Assembly (NCBI RefSeq): GCF_014287775.1
Contig: NZ_JACOOZ010000004.1
Span: 1-64,000, forward strand
Direction: 5' to 3'
Origin: Eubacterium_G segne
GTDB lineage: Bacteria > Bacillota > Clostridia > Lachnospirales > Lachnospiraceae
DNA length: 64,000 nt
In this document: positions 50,584 through 60,177 of the stretch, piece by piece
Position numbering within the stretch: the first letter of the stretch is position 1
Layout of the letters: each line of letters opens with the position of its first letter
The notes under the pieces: generated by a model
What the model was told of the DNA's origin: nothing
Seen by the model: the letters and a program-made list of their open reading frames with translations, nothing else
The model's database searches: none
Made by a program: the position numbers and the translations under genes

Positions 50584-51267
50584 CTAATTCATTATAAATT
50601 TCCAAAAATCAATCATTACACTTTCTTTTATAAGCATTACAACCATCATTGCTACCGCCATAAATGGTCCCATTGGTATCATTTCATACATTGCATTTTT
50701 TAATGATGTTCGTCCTTTAATAAACTCATAAATTAAAACTCCGATTCCCATGAGAACTATCGCATATAACAGCCCGTTTATTCCTAAACAAAATCCCATA
50801 ACAGCTGCAAGTTTTATGTCTCCGGCACCAACAGATTTTCCTATAAACGCCGGAATCATAAACACTACAAATCCTGCCACAAAACCGATTAAAGAACTAA
50901 TTATATTAAACTCCGGAACCCATGTAACACCAAACAAAGCCGGAATACCTATAATTAATTTTGCCACAAGCATCAATAAAAGTATTTCATTAGGTATTAT
51001 TCTGTGATGTAAATCTGTAACAAATATAAGAATGCACGCTAGTAGCATTAACAATATATATATAATTTCCCATATTCTATTAACATTAACAACTGTAAAA
51101 CAACCTACAACTATTGATAATATTGTGATAATGCTCTCTTCCTTTTTGCTTGTTTTAAACACCCGGCTTCTTTTTTCTAAAAGAACCTTTTCAAAAAAAA
51201 TACTAATAAGACTGCATCCAATACCGGATATCATTCCAATTAACATTTTTATTGCCACTATCTCCAT
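50584..51267 (-). CDS. Type IV prepilin peptidase (A24 family, TadV/CpaA-like)
   Basis: A 227-residue polytopic membrane aspartic protease. The catalytic acids are in VTDLHHRIIPNEILL (first Asp) and GKSVGAGDIKLAAVMGF (GxGD motif). Hydrophobic segments occupy nearly the whole length. It removes leader peptides of the Flp pilins and TadE. It opens the tadV-flp-tadE-cpaB-tadZ-tadABC transcript; the terminator at 51347-51375 separates it from the second flp gene. Confidence 0.9.
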   Translation of the reverse strand: MEIVAIKMLIGMISGIGCSLISIFFEKVLLEKRSRVFKTSKKEESIITILSIVVGCFTVVNVNRIWEIIYILLMLLACILIFVTDLHHRIIPNEILLLMLVAKLIIGIPALFGVTWVPEFNIISSLIGFVAGFVVFMIPAFIGKSVGAGDIKLAAVMGFCLGINGLLYAIVLMGIGVLIYEFIKGRTSLKNAMYEMIPMGPFMAVAMMVVMLIKESVMIDFWKFIMN

Positions 51268-51346
51268 AATTTAACACCTCATGTAAACCAGATTAGTTGC
51301 TCACCAGATAACGTCATATTCACATCATGTATAAATTTTATATTAA

Positions 51347-51375
51347 ATAAGGCGAGTCCATAAGACCCGCCTTAT
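51347..51375 (-). terminator. Terminator after the second flp gene
   Basis: ATAAGGCGAGTC pairs with GACCCGCCTTAT (one mismatch) around a short loop, with TTATTTAATATA following on the minus strand. It isolates flp2 as its own transcript. Confidence 0.75.
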
Positions 51376-51488
51376 CATCAATTATGATATATAGGCAATC
51401 ATACAAATTCCTATATACCCAACCTTAGTATGTAACCCATCCTAGGTCATCATGATTATCAATAACCAAATCATCTGGTTGTTTTCTC

Positions 51489-51644
51489 TTATTTAAGATT
51501 GTTTGTAACCTGGCCGAATTTTCCTTCAATTCCTTGAGATAAAACTGTGATAGCTCCGATAACTGCAACAGCGATTAATGCAATGATTAATGCATATTCT
51601 ACCATTCCCTGACCGCTTTCATCCTTTAAAAATCTCTTTAACAT
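51489..51644 (-). CDS. flp: Flp-type major pilin 2
   Basis: A 51-residue prepilin (MLKRFLKDESGQGMVEYALI followed by a hydrophobic stretch and GIEGKFGQVTNNLK). Cleavage after the Gly before MVEY is expected, as for Flp1. AAGAAGGGAG precedes the ATG at 51644. It is monocistronic, with its own long leader (51645-52016) and terminator, which suggests high expression as the main structural subunit; Flp1 in the operon may be a variant or minor pilin. Confidence 0.92.
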   Translation of the reverse strand: MLKRFLKDESGQGMVEYALIIALIAVAVIGAITVLSQGIEGKFGQVTNNLK

Positions 51645-52016
51645 AATGTTCTCCCTTCTTAACTTATAATTTTTTATAATACTTTCAACAACTCAATGTT
51701 GAAAAAATTACTTAAATCGGTAATTTTCAACTCATAACCAGCATCTATACTTATTTATGCACCGTCATTTTAAACAAATATATTTTTAATATATTCAGTT
51801 TTTGTTCAAAATAGAACAATTTATTTTTTTTGATTTAACGTTAAACTTTAAAAATCTGCACATTATTTTGTCTGCTTGTTATGTTTTTTAGTATAATGTT
51901 CACAATTTGTTTTGTCAACACCTTTTTTGCACTTGTAACGATTTCATTTAGTGAATTTTTTAAATTTATAAATATTGCACTAAATTCAGCCCTGTCAACC
52001 GGTGCTATATTGTATA
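51645..52016 (-). promoter_or_regulatory. Leader and promoter region of flp2
   Basis: An AT-rich 370-bp stretch without a gene. TTCAACA and TGTTGAA (about 51690-51709) form a short dyad about 45 bp before the flp2 start, a possible operator or mRNA-stabilising hairpin. No clear consensus promoter could be fixed. Confidence 0.4.
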
Positions 52017-55000
52017 TTATTTGGTCTTGACTGCCTTAATTCCACTCCATTTGCCATATTTTGTGACACCGGATTTTTTAACAAAGGCTCTTATTCTAAA
52101 ATAATATTTCTTCTTTTTCTTAAGTTTTTTAATTGTGCACCCCAAACTCTTTCCGCTGTTTATCTTCTTAACAGTTTTATATCCACCTTTTTTCTTTTTT
52201 GATATCTGTATCTGATAACCGGTAGCTCCTGAGACTTTTTTCCACTTCAATGATATTTTCTTTTTTCCACCTTTGCATTTTGCCCATTTTGCCTTACCAG
52301 GTGCTTTCACTGAAACAGACGGCTTCGACACAACTATTTTAACTGTTTTTGATGCCTGCAAAATTCTGTTTTTATTAGCACGTATTTCTAATACAACAGT
52401 ACCTGCATTTATACCTGTTACGGAAAGTGTCTTCTGATCCTGACTTAACTCCCATTTTGCAGTCACATAGTTACCCTCAACCAAATCAACAATAATATCG
52501 TTGTAATCACCTGTATGTGGCAATATTTCTATTCCCAATTTTACAGTCTGACCCACCTTAATATTAGTATTTCCTGTAATTTTAACTCCGGTTACCTTAG
52601 GTTTTTCTATAGTTATAGTTGTTGACTCTGATTTTATTATTTCCCCATCATCATTGTAAACATTACATGTGATGGTGACGGTTCTCTCATTTTCAGAATA
52701 CTTTTTAACTGTTACATTACCATAATTATCCACAACAGCTTTATCCGGGTTGCCCGAAACAAACTCAATTTTATTATTTGTAATTTTCTTATAATTTTCC
52801 TCTGTAGCTTCAGTTATTCTGTCTCTAAAATTATTAGTCATGTAAGAGAATACTGATTCCGTTGCCCCTTCCTGAATACTTTTACTTGAAAGGCGAATAT
52901 CCGTGATATTACCATTTACGTGCATCGTAAAAGTTACGCCGTTTTCTTCGTTACCAACAGCCGGATAAATGGTAATTTGCGACTTTCCAACCTTAAGTGG
53001 TCTAAAACTAATCTTATTGGCAAAAGTATTTACATTAGTTTTTACAACATCTTCATTACTGCTTTTAACTATAATATCATTACTTAATAATTCCTCATTA
53101 AATCCATAAATGTAAGATATTTCATCTGTGATATAAACTTTACCATTATTCTCTATTTTTAACTCGTTTCCTTCTCCATCATACAATTTGATTCTCAAAT
53201 TTTTTGAAGATACGCATACCTTTAGACTTGCCTGACCTCTTCCTGCCATAGCTTTCGCATTTATTGTAGCTTCTCCCGCTCCAACAGCCTGTAAGGTACA
53301 TACAAACTTTCCGTCTACCTCCGTAGTTTTTGTAACTTTTACAATTTTTTCATTACTACTTGTAAACTTAATGGTATCTCTATATTCAGCATTTTCATCA
53401 TCACCTAGAAGTATTTCTGAAGCTTCAATGTCAGTTGTAGTTCCATACATCATATCTATAGAGCCTCTAGGACTAATTGTAATAAGATTTGCAGGCGAAA
53501 CCACATTAATATATATAACCTTGGTTACCTGACCGGCTTTCACCCTGATACTTGCAGTACCACAGCTTCCGCCTTTAGGTGATATCGTAACTGATAATCC
53601 ATCATCCGCTACCGTCATTGATATATAATCCGCACCGGTTAATACATCCCATTCAACAGTATCTGTAATATGATCACCGGTTTTTGATACAAATTTAGGT
53701 GATATTTTCACACCGGCTTTCTCATCAACACTAATATACTGTTTATCATCCATTACTATATCAACACAAGGCACCCTTGTTACATCTGCCACATAGCTTA
53801 CAGTTGGTGAATATACCAAAACAACTCCATCCGCTGTTCTCAACTGAAGGTATTCCTGTATGTTCACACCTATTTTTTCTCCTTCACTTAATCCCTTAAG
53901 TGCTACGGCATAGGCTGAATTCTGGTATGCAGCAGTGTAGTCATTTTTATCTGCTTTGTTTACAGCTATCTTTTGTGTTGGTACCATCTTTGTTCTTTCC
54001 GGATTTTTTTCACCATCAAGGTTGCCTATCTTTGCATCATATAAATACGAATTATCTGCTATTTTAACCTGTGAGTAATAACCATTTGAATCCGAAGCGA
54101 TAGTATAAAGAGGTATAATTGTTTCCTCATTAAGTCTGACTGTTATCTGGTCATTTAATGGTGTAATAGCCAGGTTAAAAGTATATGTTGTTAAATAGAA
54201 TTTTCCATTGCTGGAATATCCAATTCCTGACCATTCGGTTATCGGGAATTTTTCATTATCAATTCCACCCTTTATGGAATCCGTTTTAAATGTGCACTTA
54301 TCATAAACATTTACCGATTTTAATCTTATGCATGCTCCAAGAGCCTGATTATCGACACATGCTACAGCTTTACTTAATACCACTGTATCCAAATACTGAC
54401 ATCCATAAAAAGTACTTCTATTAATTATTGTAAGCGGTGCATTTTTGTCCATAACAAAGCTTCTTAATCCACTATTACTAAATGCTCCTAATCCAATATA
54501 TTGTAATTTTCCTGCATATGATGCATCCAAATTCAATTCCTTTTTGTCTGTCATATATTTTTCCGCAATCCTTGAAGAATCTGCAAATGCATTATCGCCT
54601 ATTGTTTCCAGATTCCTAGGTAACACAACACTCTTTAGAGACTCGCATCCCTGATATGCACCATTCTCTATTACCTTTAAAGCCTGCGGCAACTCATCAT
54701 CTATAACAAGATTGAAATCGTTATAAAATGCAAATCGTCCAATTTTTTCGATATTGTCACCCATCTCAACAGTTTCAAGTCCTGTATACCACTCATCATC
54801 TATGGCTTTTACGCCTAAACTTGAAACAGCTAAGCCATTTCCCATTAAAATATTTGTTGAGCATTCTGCAAAAGCATACTCCGGAATAACCTTTAATTCT
54901 TTAGGTAATGATACCTTTTTTAAATTCAAACACCTATAAAACGCATATTTTCCTAATGTTAATTTTGAACATTTAGATAAGTCAGCGTTAGGTAACCCTA

Positions 55001-56672
55001 CCACATATTGATAATGGAGTTCACTCGCAAAAGCATAACTCGGATCACTCCGAGATATTTGAATATATACTACAATGGAACCTTCTCCTACCTCTTTAGC
55101 AGATTTTTTTAATTTGTCCGGATTAACATATGCTTCCTTAGGCTGATAATAATTTGCATTTTCATTTGAAAATAATATAACCTTGTTGTCTCCATCTTCT
55201 TTAGAAGTATGTATATCATCAGGCATGATATAATATCTTACTGCCTTGTTTATTCCTATAAACTCATCATTATCTTTAGCCCAGTCAGTTACACTATATC
55301 CGCACTCATTAAAGGCATAGTCTCCTATTTTTGTGAGATTTGCCGGAAAATTAATACTTTCCATACGACTACAACCGCTAAAAGCATAATCACCGATTTC
55401 CAATGTTACCCTCTGGTTGTATTCGTTATCCGTAGGTAATTTTATTGTTTTAAGATGTATTGAATCTGAAAATGCATAATGTCCTATCTTCTTTACAACA
55501 TCTCCCTTTACCTCCGGGAAATCGTCAACAACCAGTTCTTCCATTGAACCATTTCCAGAAAATGCATATGTACCAATGGATTCTACGGTTCCTGGTATTT
55601 CCACAGACCCAAAACCACAATGAGAAAATGCACTTCTTCCTATTGTCTTAAGTTTTGTAAGTTTTGTTACAAAAGAAAAATCATACAAAGAGCTACAACT
55701 ATTAAATGCCCCTTCCTCTATTCTTTCTATACTGTCAGGAAGCTTTACACTATATAATTCTTCACACATTTCAAATACCGAGGTTTCAATAGCTGTAATT
55801 CCGGTATTTGCAGACAAATCTATTTTCAAAAGTCCGCTTCCGGAGAATGCACTATCCATGATTTTTACAATTTTCTCCGGTATTTCTATACTCTTAAGGC
55901 TAGTAGTGTTGGATAAAAATCCTGCCGGAATTGCTGTCATTCCTGCACCTAATTTAACCGAATCTAATCTTATACATCCATCAAAAACGCCACCACCAAT
56001 TCCTACAACCGAATCATCTCCGGCATTTTCTATGGCTGCATTTATACCATCAGGTATAACTATAGACTTTAAATTCTCACATATAGCAAATGCATTATTT
56101 CCAATTTTAGCTATTTTTTCCGGAAGCACTATCCCATCTAAAGCCTTACAATTTCTAAATGCCTCACTTTGAATTGTAACCAGTGTCTGTGGTAAATCAA
56201 CAGTTTCCAAATTGGCACAGTTAAAAAATGCTTCTTTGCCTATTTCCACAATATTTGATGGCATTCCAAACTGCTTAAATCCACAATTTTGAAACTCATT
56301 TGCCTCAATCCTTTTAACTTTTGACAGTCTTGAAGCATCAATCGCCGAAGCCTTTCTTGCATATCCCAAGCCTTCCAAGCTTTCTATTTTGTCATAATCC
56401 GGGTATGTTGACAAATCGATTTTACCTGTATATGTCCTTAAATCCTTTACTGTAATATTTGCGTACTTATCTCCACCAATTATATACCTAACTGCATAAC
56501 ACAATTGCACATCAGGTATTATATTGGTTGTAATCTGTATATTATCATCAACCATTGATTCCGCTGCACTTACGTTTTTTATAAGCCCTGAAAAATCTGT
56601 TCCGGGAATAATTGAAAACGTCATAGCCACAGCCAGTGTAATGCTAAAAAACTTCTTTGAAAATTTTCTCAT
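52017..56672 (-). CDS. BspA-like leucine-rich-repeat surface protein
   Basis: A 1551-residue secreted protein starting at ATG 56672 (GGAGAAG before it); a longer frame opens at 56720 without a site. The signal peptide KFFSITLAVAMTFSIIPG is followed by about 20 BspA-type (LRR_5) repeats, visible as IGNNAFAICENLKSIVIP, IGDYAFSGCSRMESINFP and similar, to about residue 800. Ig-like (BIG_2-type) regions and a C-terminal Lys-rich fibronectin type III domain (WKKVSGATGYQIQISKKKKG) complete it. There is no LPXTG motif. It lies inside the Tad locus, so it may be an adhesin exported or displayed together with the pilus. Confidence 0.88.
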   Translation of the reverse strand: MRKFSKKFFSITLAVAMTFSIIPGTDFSGLIKNVSAAESMVDDNIQITTNIIPDVQLCYAVRYIIGGDKYANITVKDLRTYTGKIDLSTYPDYDKIESLEGLGYARKASAIDASRLSKVKRIEANEFQNCGFKQFGMPSNIVEIGKEAFFNCANLETVDLPQTLVTIQSEAFRNCKALDGIVLPEKIAKIGNNAFAICENLKSIVIPDGINAAIENAGDDSVVGIGGGVFDGCIRLDSVKLGAGMTAIPAGFLSNTTSLKSIEIPEKIVKIMDSAFSGSGLLKIDLSANTGITAIETSVFEMCEELYSVKLPDSIERIEEGAFNSCSSLYDFSFVTKLTKLKTIGRSAFSHCGFGSVEIPGTVESIGTYAFSGNGSMEELVVDDFPEVKGDVVKKIGHYAFSDSIHLKTIKLPTDNEYNQRVTLEIGDYAFSGCSRMESINFPANLTKIGDYAFNECGYSVTDWAKDNDEFIGINKAVRYYIMPDDIHTSKEDGDNKVILFSNENANYYQPKEAYVNPDKLKKSAKEVGEGSIVVYIQISRSDPSYAFASELHYQYVVGLPNADLSKCSKLTLGKYAFYRCLNLKKVSLPKELKVIPEYAFAECSTNILMGNGLAVSSLGVKAIDDEWYTGLETVEMGDNIEKIGRFAFYNDFNLVIDDELPQALKVIENGAYQGCESLKSVVLPRNLETIGDNAFADSSRIAEKYMTDKKELNLDASYAGKLQYIGLGAFSNSGLRSFVMDKNAPLTIINRSTFYGCQYLDTVVLSKAVACVDNQALGACIRLKSVNVYDKCTFKTDSIKGGIDNEKFPITEWSGIGYSSNGKFYLTTYTFNLAITPLNDQITVRLNEETIIPLYTIASDSNGYYSQVKIADNSYLYDAKIGNLDGEKNPERTKMVPTQKIAVNKADKNDYTAAYQNSAYAVALKGLSEGEKIGVNIQEYLQLRTADGVVLVYSPTVSYVADVTRVPCVDIVMDDKQYISVDEKAGVKISPKFVSKTGDHITDTVEWDVLTGADYISMTVADDGLSVTISPKGGSCGTASIRVKAGQVTKVIYINVVSPANLITISPRGSIDMMYGTTTDIEASEILLGDDENAEYRDTIKFTSSNEKIVKVTKTTEVDGKFVCTLQAVGAGEATINAKAMAGRGQASLKVCVSSKNLRIKLYDGEGNELKIENNGKVYITDEISYIYGFNEELLSNDIIVKSSNEDVVKTNVNTFANKISFRPLKVGKSQITIYPAVGNEENGVTFTMHVNGNITDIRLSSKSIQEGATESVFSYMTNNFRDRITEATEENYKKITNNKIEFVSGNPDKAVVDNYGNVTVKKYSENERTVTITCNVYNDDGEIIKSESTTITIEKPKVTGVKITGNTNIKVGQTVKLGIEILPHTGDYNDIIVDLVEGNYVTAKWELSQDQKTLSVTGINAGTVVLEIRANKNRILQASKTVKIVVSKPSVSVKAPGKAKWAKCKGGKKKISLKWKKVSGATGYQIQISKKKKGGYKTVKKINSGKSLGCTIKKLKKKKKYYFRIRAFVKKSGVTKYGKWSGIKAVKTK

Positions 56673-56712
56673 AATTAATACTTCTCCTACCCTCGTATCC
56701 GTAAATACTCTA

Positions 56713-58044
56713 TTACTCAACTAACTTTGCACTTTTCTTTGCTTTACCGGACTGTGTTCTTCCTCCAAAAGGCCAATTTGGATCATTTTTTGGAAGTTCT
56801 ACAGTTAACGTTCCATTGTTTGTACCAACCTGATTAGCTGTTATTGAACCCTTTACAGTTACTTCTTTTCCACTCATAATACACTCACCATTAGGTGAAT
56901 AAAATAATGCCTTAACATCCATTTTGTCACTGTTCAGGTTAATATGAGTGTTTCCTCTTCCCCAAACAGCTGAATATTTTCCATCTACTGAATTATCAAG
57001 TACCTGCTTGCCATTAGCAAAGTTGATTTCCTGACCGTCAGCAACAATTGTTGCTCCACTAAGCACAACATCATTGGCAAATACAATATCTGCCTTACAC
57101 ATCATAACACCACTAATATCAGCTTTGCCCTGTATTCCTAAATATCCTTCCGAAAACAGACTTCCTTCAACCACCAACTCGGAACTTATCTCCATTCCAT
57201 TTACTTTTAAAATTCCTTTTATAACTAACTTTTTAATTCCATTGTATTCACCAATATTCAAATGGCTGTTTGCATATATTTTTTCTCCACTTTCAATTGT
57301 AAGAACCCCATCATGTGTATGACTTTTTGCGAACTGAGTATCCGGGAAATTTCCATCAATAACCTGATATTCCGAATCTTCTACATAAGGAATTCTTTCA
57401 TTTATAATGTCTTCATAGTTAGGCATTTCTATATAGTTGTCCTCATCTTCATATGTTTCATAATTACCTGATGAACCCTTGTTATTAAACTTCGGCACCT
57501 CTATAACTCCATTGTCAATATTAAGGGTACCTGATATGTCAGCTGCACCATTGGCATGAATATCACCATCAGGAATATTAACACTTCCATGCAATCCAAA
57601 ATATGCCTTGGTTCCTGAGAAAATAGCATAATCCTTGGCTCCTTTTTCGCCTGCTGCTGCAACTGCCTTACATGCAACAGGCAATTCGCTATATCCAACT
57701 ACACCGGCAAAATAGGTTTTTACATCTTTCTTGATTTTAACCTCAACTTTTTCACCATTATCCAGTATGTTTACTGTTACATTTTTTGCATCATAACCGT
57801 TAAGCTCTGCGTACTCCTTTGCAACGCTTTCCGTTTTTGCCCTTTCAGGCAATGAATCTGCCGCTGCCAGTGCTGATAAATCGCAGGCATCCTGCATACT
57901 TACCTTGGTTGTGTAAGCATTTCCAAAATCCACTGCAAATGCCGTAAATCCGAAAATCACCACAAGACTCAACACTACCATAACCATGGAAGCACCGCTT
58001 TCTTCCTTACTAAATTTCCTAATTTTCTCTAAAATTTTCACCAT
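56713..58044 (-). CDS. TadG-like pilus-assembly protein with beta-solenoid region
   Basis: About 443 residues from ATG 58044 (TTGGAGGG upstream). The N-terminal ESGASMVMVVLSLVVIFGF helix and AVDFGNAYTTKVSMQDACDL segment match TadG/putative Flp-assembly proteins. After residue 140, short repeating beta strands (SVNIPDGDIHANGAADISG, SELVVEGSLFSEGYLGIQGK) suggest a bactofilin- or pectin-lyase-like beta-solenoid not usual in TadG, which often carries a VWA domain. It may form an extracellular minor pilus component. It lies 40 bp upstream of the LRR surface protein on the same strand. Confidence 0.75.
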   Translation of the reverse strand: MVKILEKIRKFSKEESGASMVMVVLSLVVIFGFTAFAVDFGNAYTTKVSMQDACDLSALAAADSLPERAKTESVAKEYAELNGYDAKNVTVNILDNGEKVEVKIKKDVKTYFAGVVGYSELPVACKAVAAAGEKGAKDYAIFSGTKAYFGLHGSVNIPDGDIHANGAADISGTLNIDNGVIEVPKFNNKGSSGNYETYEDEDNYIEMPNYEDIINERIPYVEDSEYQVIDGNFPDTQFAKSHTHDGVLTIESGEKIYANSHLNIGEYNGIKKLVIKGILKVNGMEISSELVVEGSLFSEGYLGIQGKADISGVMMCKADIVFANDVVLSGATIVADGQEINFANGKQVLDNSVDGKYSAVWGRGNTHINLNSDKMDVKALFYSPNGECIMSGKEVTVKGSITANQVGTNNGTLTVELPKNDPNWPFGGRTQSGKAKKSAKLVE

Positions 58045-58356
58045 ATAGCCCTCCAATTTTTCTCTATATTTTACGTTAATATTATGGTTCCGCACCACGC
58101 ATGTTCCTTAATTATCATATTTTATTTTATGGTTGTCAACTATTTTGCACTAGTGCAGATAGCCTTCTGGTGAATTTTCGGCACTTTTAACAAGAAAAAC
58201 GTTTTTGAAATCATTGATTTTTGAACGAACTGATTAAACTATTTTTATGTAATAAAAAAACACAGAGCTTTGTCATCCGACTTTTCGCTCTGCGTCCTTT
58301 TTCTCATCATTTTTTTATCAAATAATCTGTTTCATTACCTTACAGACAAATATTTT
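58045..58356 (-). terminator. Intergenic region with YesL-gene terminator
   Basis: GCAGAGC and GCTCTGTG followed by seven T on the minus strand (58254-58296) form a terminator for the YesL-like gene. The rest (58045-58250) probably holds the promoter of the TadG-like/LRR operon; no clear consensus was identified. Confidence 0.65.
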
Positions 58357-58950
58357 CTACTTAATATATCTCTTAAACACCTTTTCCAGCATAAAGCTGT
58401 CTAACAGCATTCCTCCCACCGGCAAAACTACAATAAGTACAGGTATGTCCCAAACAAGCATTGCCGATAAAGCAAATATTACAGCCATACCCAGTGTTAC
58501 CGGAAGATGTGCAAAAAACATTAAAAGTCCGTTTTTTAGTGTATTTTTCCAATTATTTTCAAATCTTGCCGTTAACGCAAATGTCCATATTGCCCATGTC
58601 ATGGCAAGAATCCAAAGTATAAAAAATGTAATCTGATATCCGGAAATTACGGAGCCACCACCAAGTGCTAAGGATATATCCCACATACTAACCACTGTAA
58701 GTATGGCAAATATTATTGATGCCTGCACCGTGTTTTTGAAATTATCCTTAAAGCATTTTAAAAATCCCTTATAGCAGTATCCACGGTTTTGCCGTATATT
58801 CCTAAACACCGTATCATATAGTGCAGTAGTTGATGCCCCTGCTGTTATTACCGGAATACAACACACAAACCACAAAAGGCTTACCGCAATCACATCAAAC
58901 ACTTTATTGCCTATTCTGAATATAAAACTATCACTGTTAATCTTTGGCAT
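58357..58950 (-). CDS. YesL-like (DUF624) membrane protein
   Basis: About 197 residues from ATG 58950 (AAAGGAAAA upstream); a longer frame from 58983 would overlap the ctpA stop. Five hydrophobic segments include VFDVIAVSLLWFVCCIPVIT and GASTTALYDTVFRNIRQN, the signature region of the YesL/DUF624 family often found with sugar-transport genes. No transporter is adjacent here. It ends the ftsE-ftsX-hydrolase-ctpA transcript or has its own. Function unknown. Confidence 0.75.
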   Translation of the reverse strand: MPKINSDSFIFRIGNKVFDVIAVSLLWFVCCIPVITAGASTTALYDTVFRNIRQNRGYCYKGFLKCFKDNFKNTVQASIIFAILTVVSMWDISLALGGGSVISGYQITFFILWILAMTWAIWTFALTARFENNWKNTLKNGLLMFFAHLPVTLGMAVIFALSAMLVWDIPVLIVVLPVGGMLLDSFMLEKVFKRYIK

Positions 58951-58966
58951 AGTATTTTTTCCTTTA

Positions 58967-60148
58967 TTACTTTTCTTTTTCAATAACCTCTATTGCTTTT
59001 TGCAATTGATTATCCTTTTTACCATCTTTAGATATCTCCACCTTAACATCAGGAGTAATACCCTTGCCATGAATGTTAACGCCCTTAGGTGTATAGTATT
59101 TTTCTACAGTAAGTTTAACTGCAGAACCGTCACTTAAAGGAATAATACTTTGTACAATTCCTTTTCCAAAGGACTGGGTTCCCACTATCTTTCCTGCTCC
59201 AAAATCCTGAATGGCTCCTGAAAAAATTTCTGAAGCACTGGCACTGTTCTCATTCTGTAAAACTACCATAGGCATATCTAAGAAATTAGCATCTGATTTC
59301 TTTTCCTGCTTGTTTCCATCCTTATCCTTGGTATAAACCAATGTTCCTTCCGGCAACAAATCATCTAACATTTCACATACCGTGTCATAAAGTCCACCGG
59401 GATTGTTTCTTAAGTCAAATATAACTGATTTCATTCCCCGCTTCTTCAAATCATCTAATGCTTCCTTAAACTGGTCATACGTCACTTCCTCAAACTGGGT
59501 AATTTGAATGTATCCTATGCCCTTTGACTTATCAAGCATCTTGTGTTCTACTGTCGGAACATCAACCTTGTCTCTGGTTACTTCTAAATCAATGTATTCT
59601 TTTTCAGAGGTTCTGTACACGTTAATTTTAACTTTCGTGTCTTTTTCTCCCTTCATTTTTGCCACAACATTGTTTAAATCTTCCCCGGTTACTTCCTTAT
59701 CTTCTACCTTAAATATAATATCTCCATTTTTCATTCCTGCTTTTTCTGCAGGTGAACCTTTAAAAACATTAATGGCAGTAATTACACCTGTGTCCGCATT
59801 TTGCGAAACTAATGCGCCAATTCCGCAATAACTTCCTGAAGTTTCTTCCTTTAATGCATCATATTCATCCTTTGTATAATAAACTGAATACGGATCATTT
59901 AATCCCTGAAGTAATCCTTTATATATATTCTCTTCAAGAGTCTTTTCATCTGTTTTTTCAAGATACTTTAAATCTATTACATCTTTCAGAAAATCCAGTT
60001 TTCCGGAGACTTCACTGCTTATGGTTGTCTTGCTTCCTGTTTCTGTTTTTACTGCGTTTATTCCAAAACCAACGCATATTGCCACTATAAGCATTACAAA
60101 GGCTCCCGTTAAAAAACCGGGTAAAAATTTTGTCTTATTTTTCTTCAT
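58967..60148 (-). CDS. C-terminal processing protease (CtpA/S41 family)
   Basis: A 393-residue membrane-anchored protease. An N-terminal signal anchor (FLTGAFVMLIVAICVGFGI) precedes a helical segment, a PDZ domain (NVFKGSPAEKAGMKNGDIIF) and the S41 catalytic domain, with the Ser in NSASASEIFSGAIQD and the Lys in GTQSFGKGIVQS. It degrades or processes extracytoplasmic proteins and often controls peptidoglycan hydrolases; here the preceding gene encodes an M23 hydrolase and ftsEX follow upstream, a common cell-wall cluster. Confidence 0.93.
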   Translation of the reverse strand: MKKNKTKFLPGFLTGAFVMLIVAICVGFGINAVKTETGSKTTISSEVSGKLDFLKDVIDLKYLEKTDEKTLEENIYKGLLQGLNDPYSVYYTKDEYDALKEETSGSYCGIGALVSQNADTGVITAINVFKGSPAEKAGMKNGDIIFKVEDKEVTGEDLNNVVAKMKGEKDTKVKINVYRTSEKEYIDLEVTRDKVDVPTVEHKMLDKSKGIGYIQITQFEEVTYDQFKEALDDLKKRGMKSVIFDLRNNPGGLYDTVCEMLDDLLPEGTLVYTKDKDGNKQEKKSDANFLDMPMVVLQNENSASASEIFSGAIQDFGAGKIVGTQSFGKGIVQSIIPLSDGSAVKLTVEKYYTPKGVNIHGKGITPDVKVEISKDGKKDNQLQKAIEVIEKEK

Positions 60149-60177
60149 ATCTCTGTGTCGTCACTTTCTGTAATATT

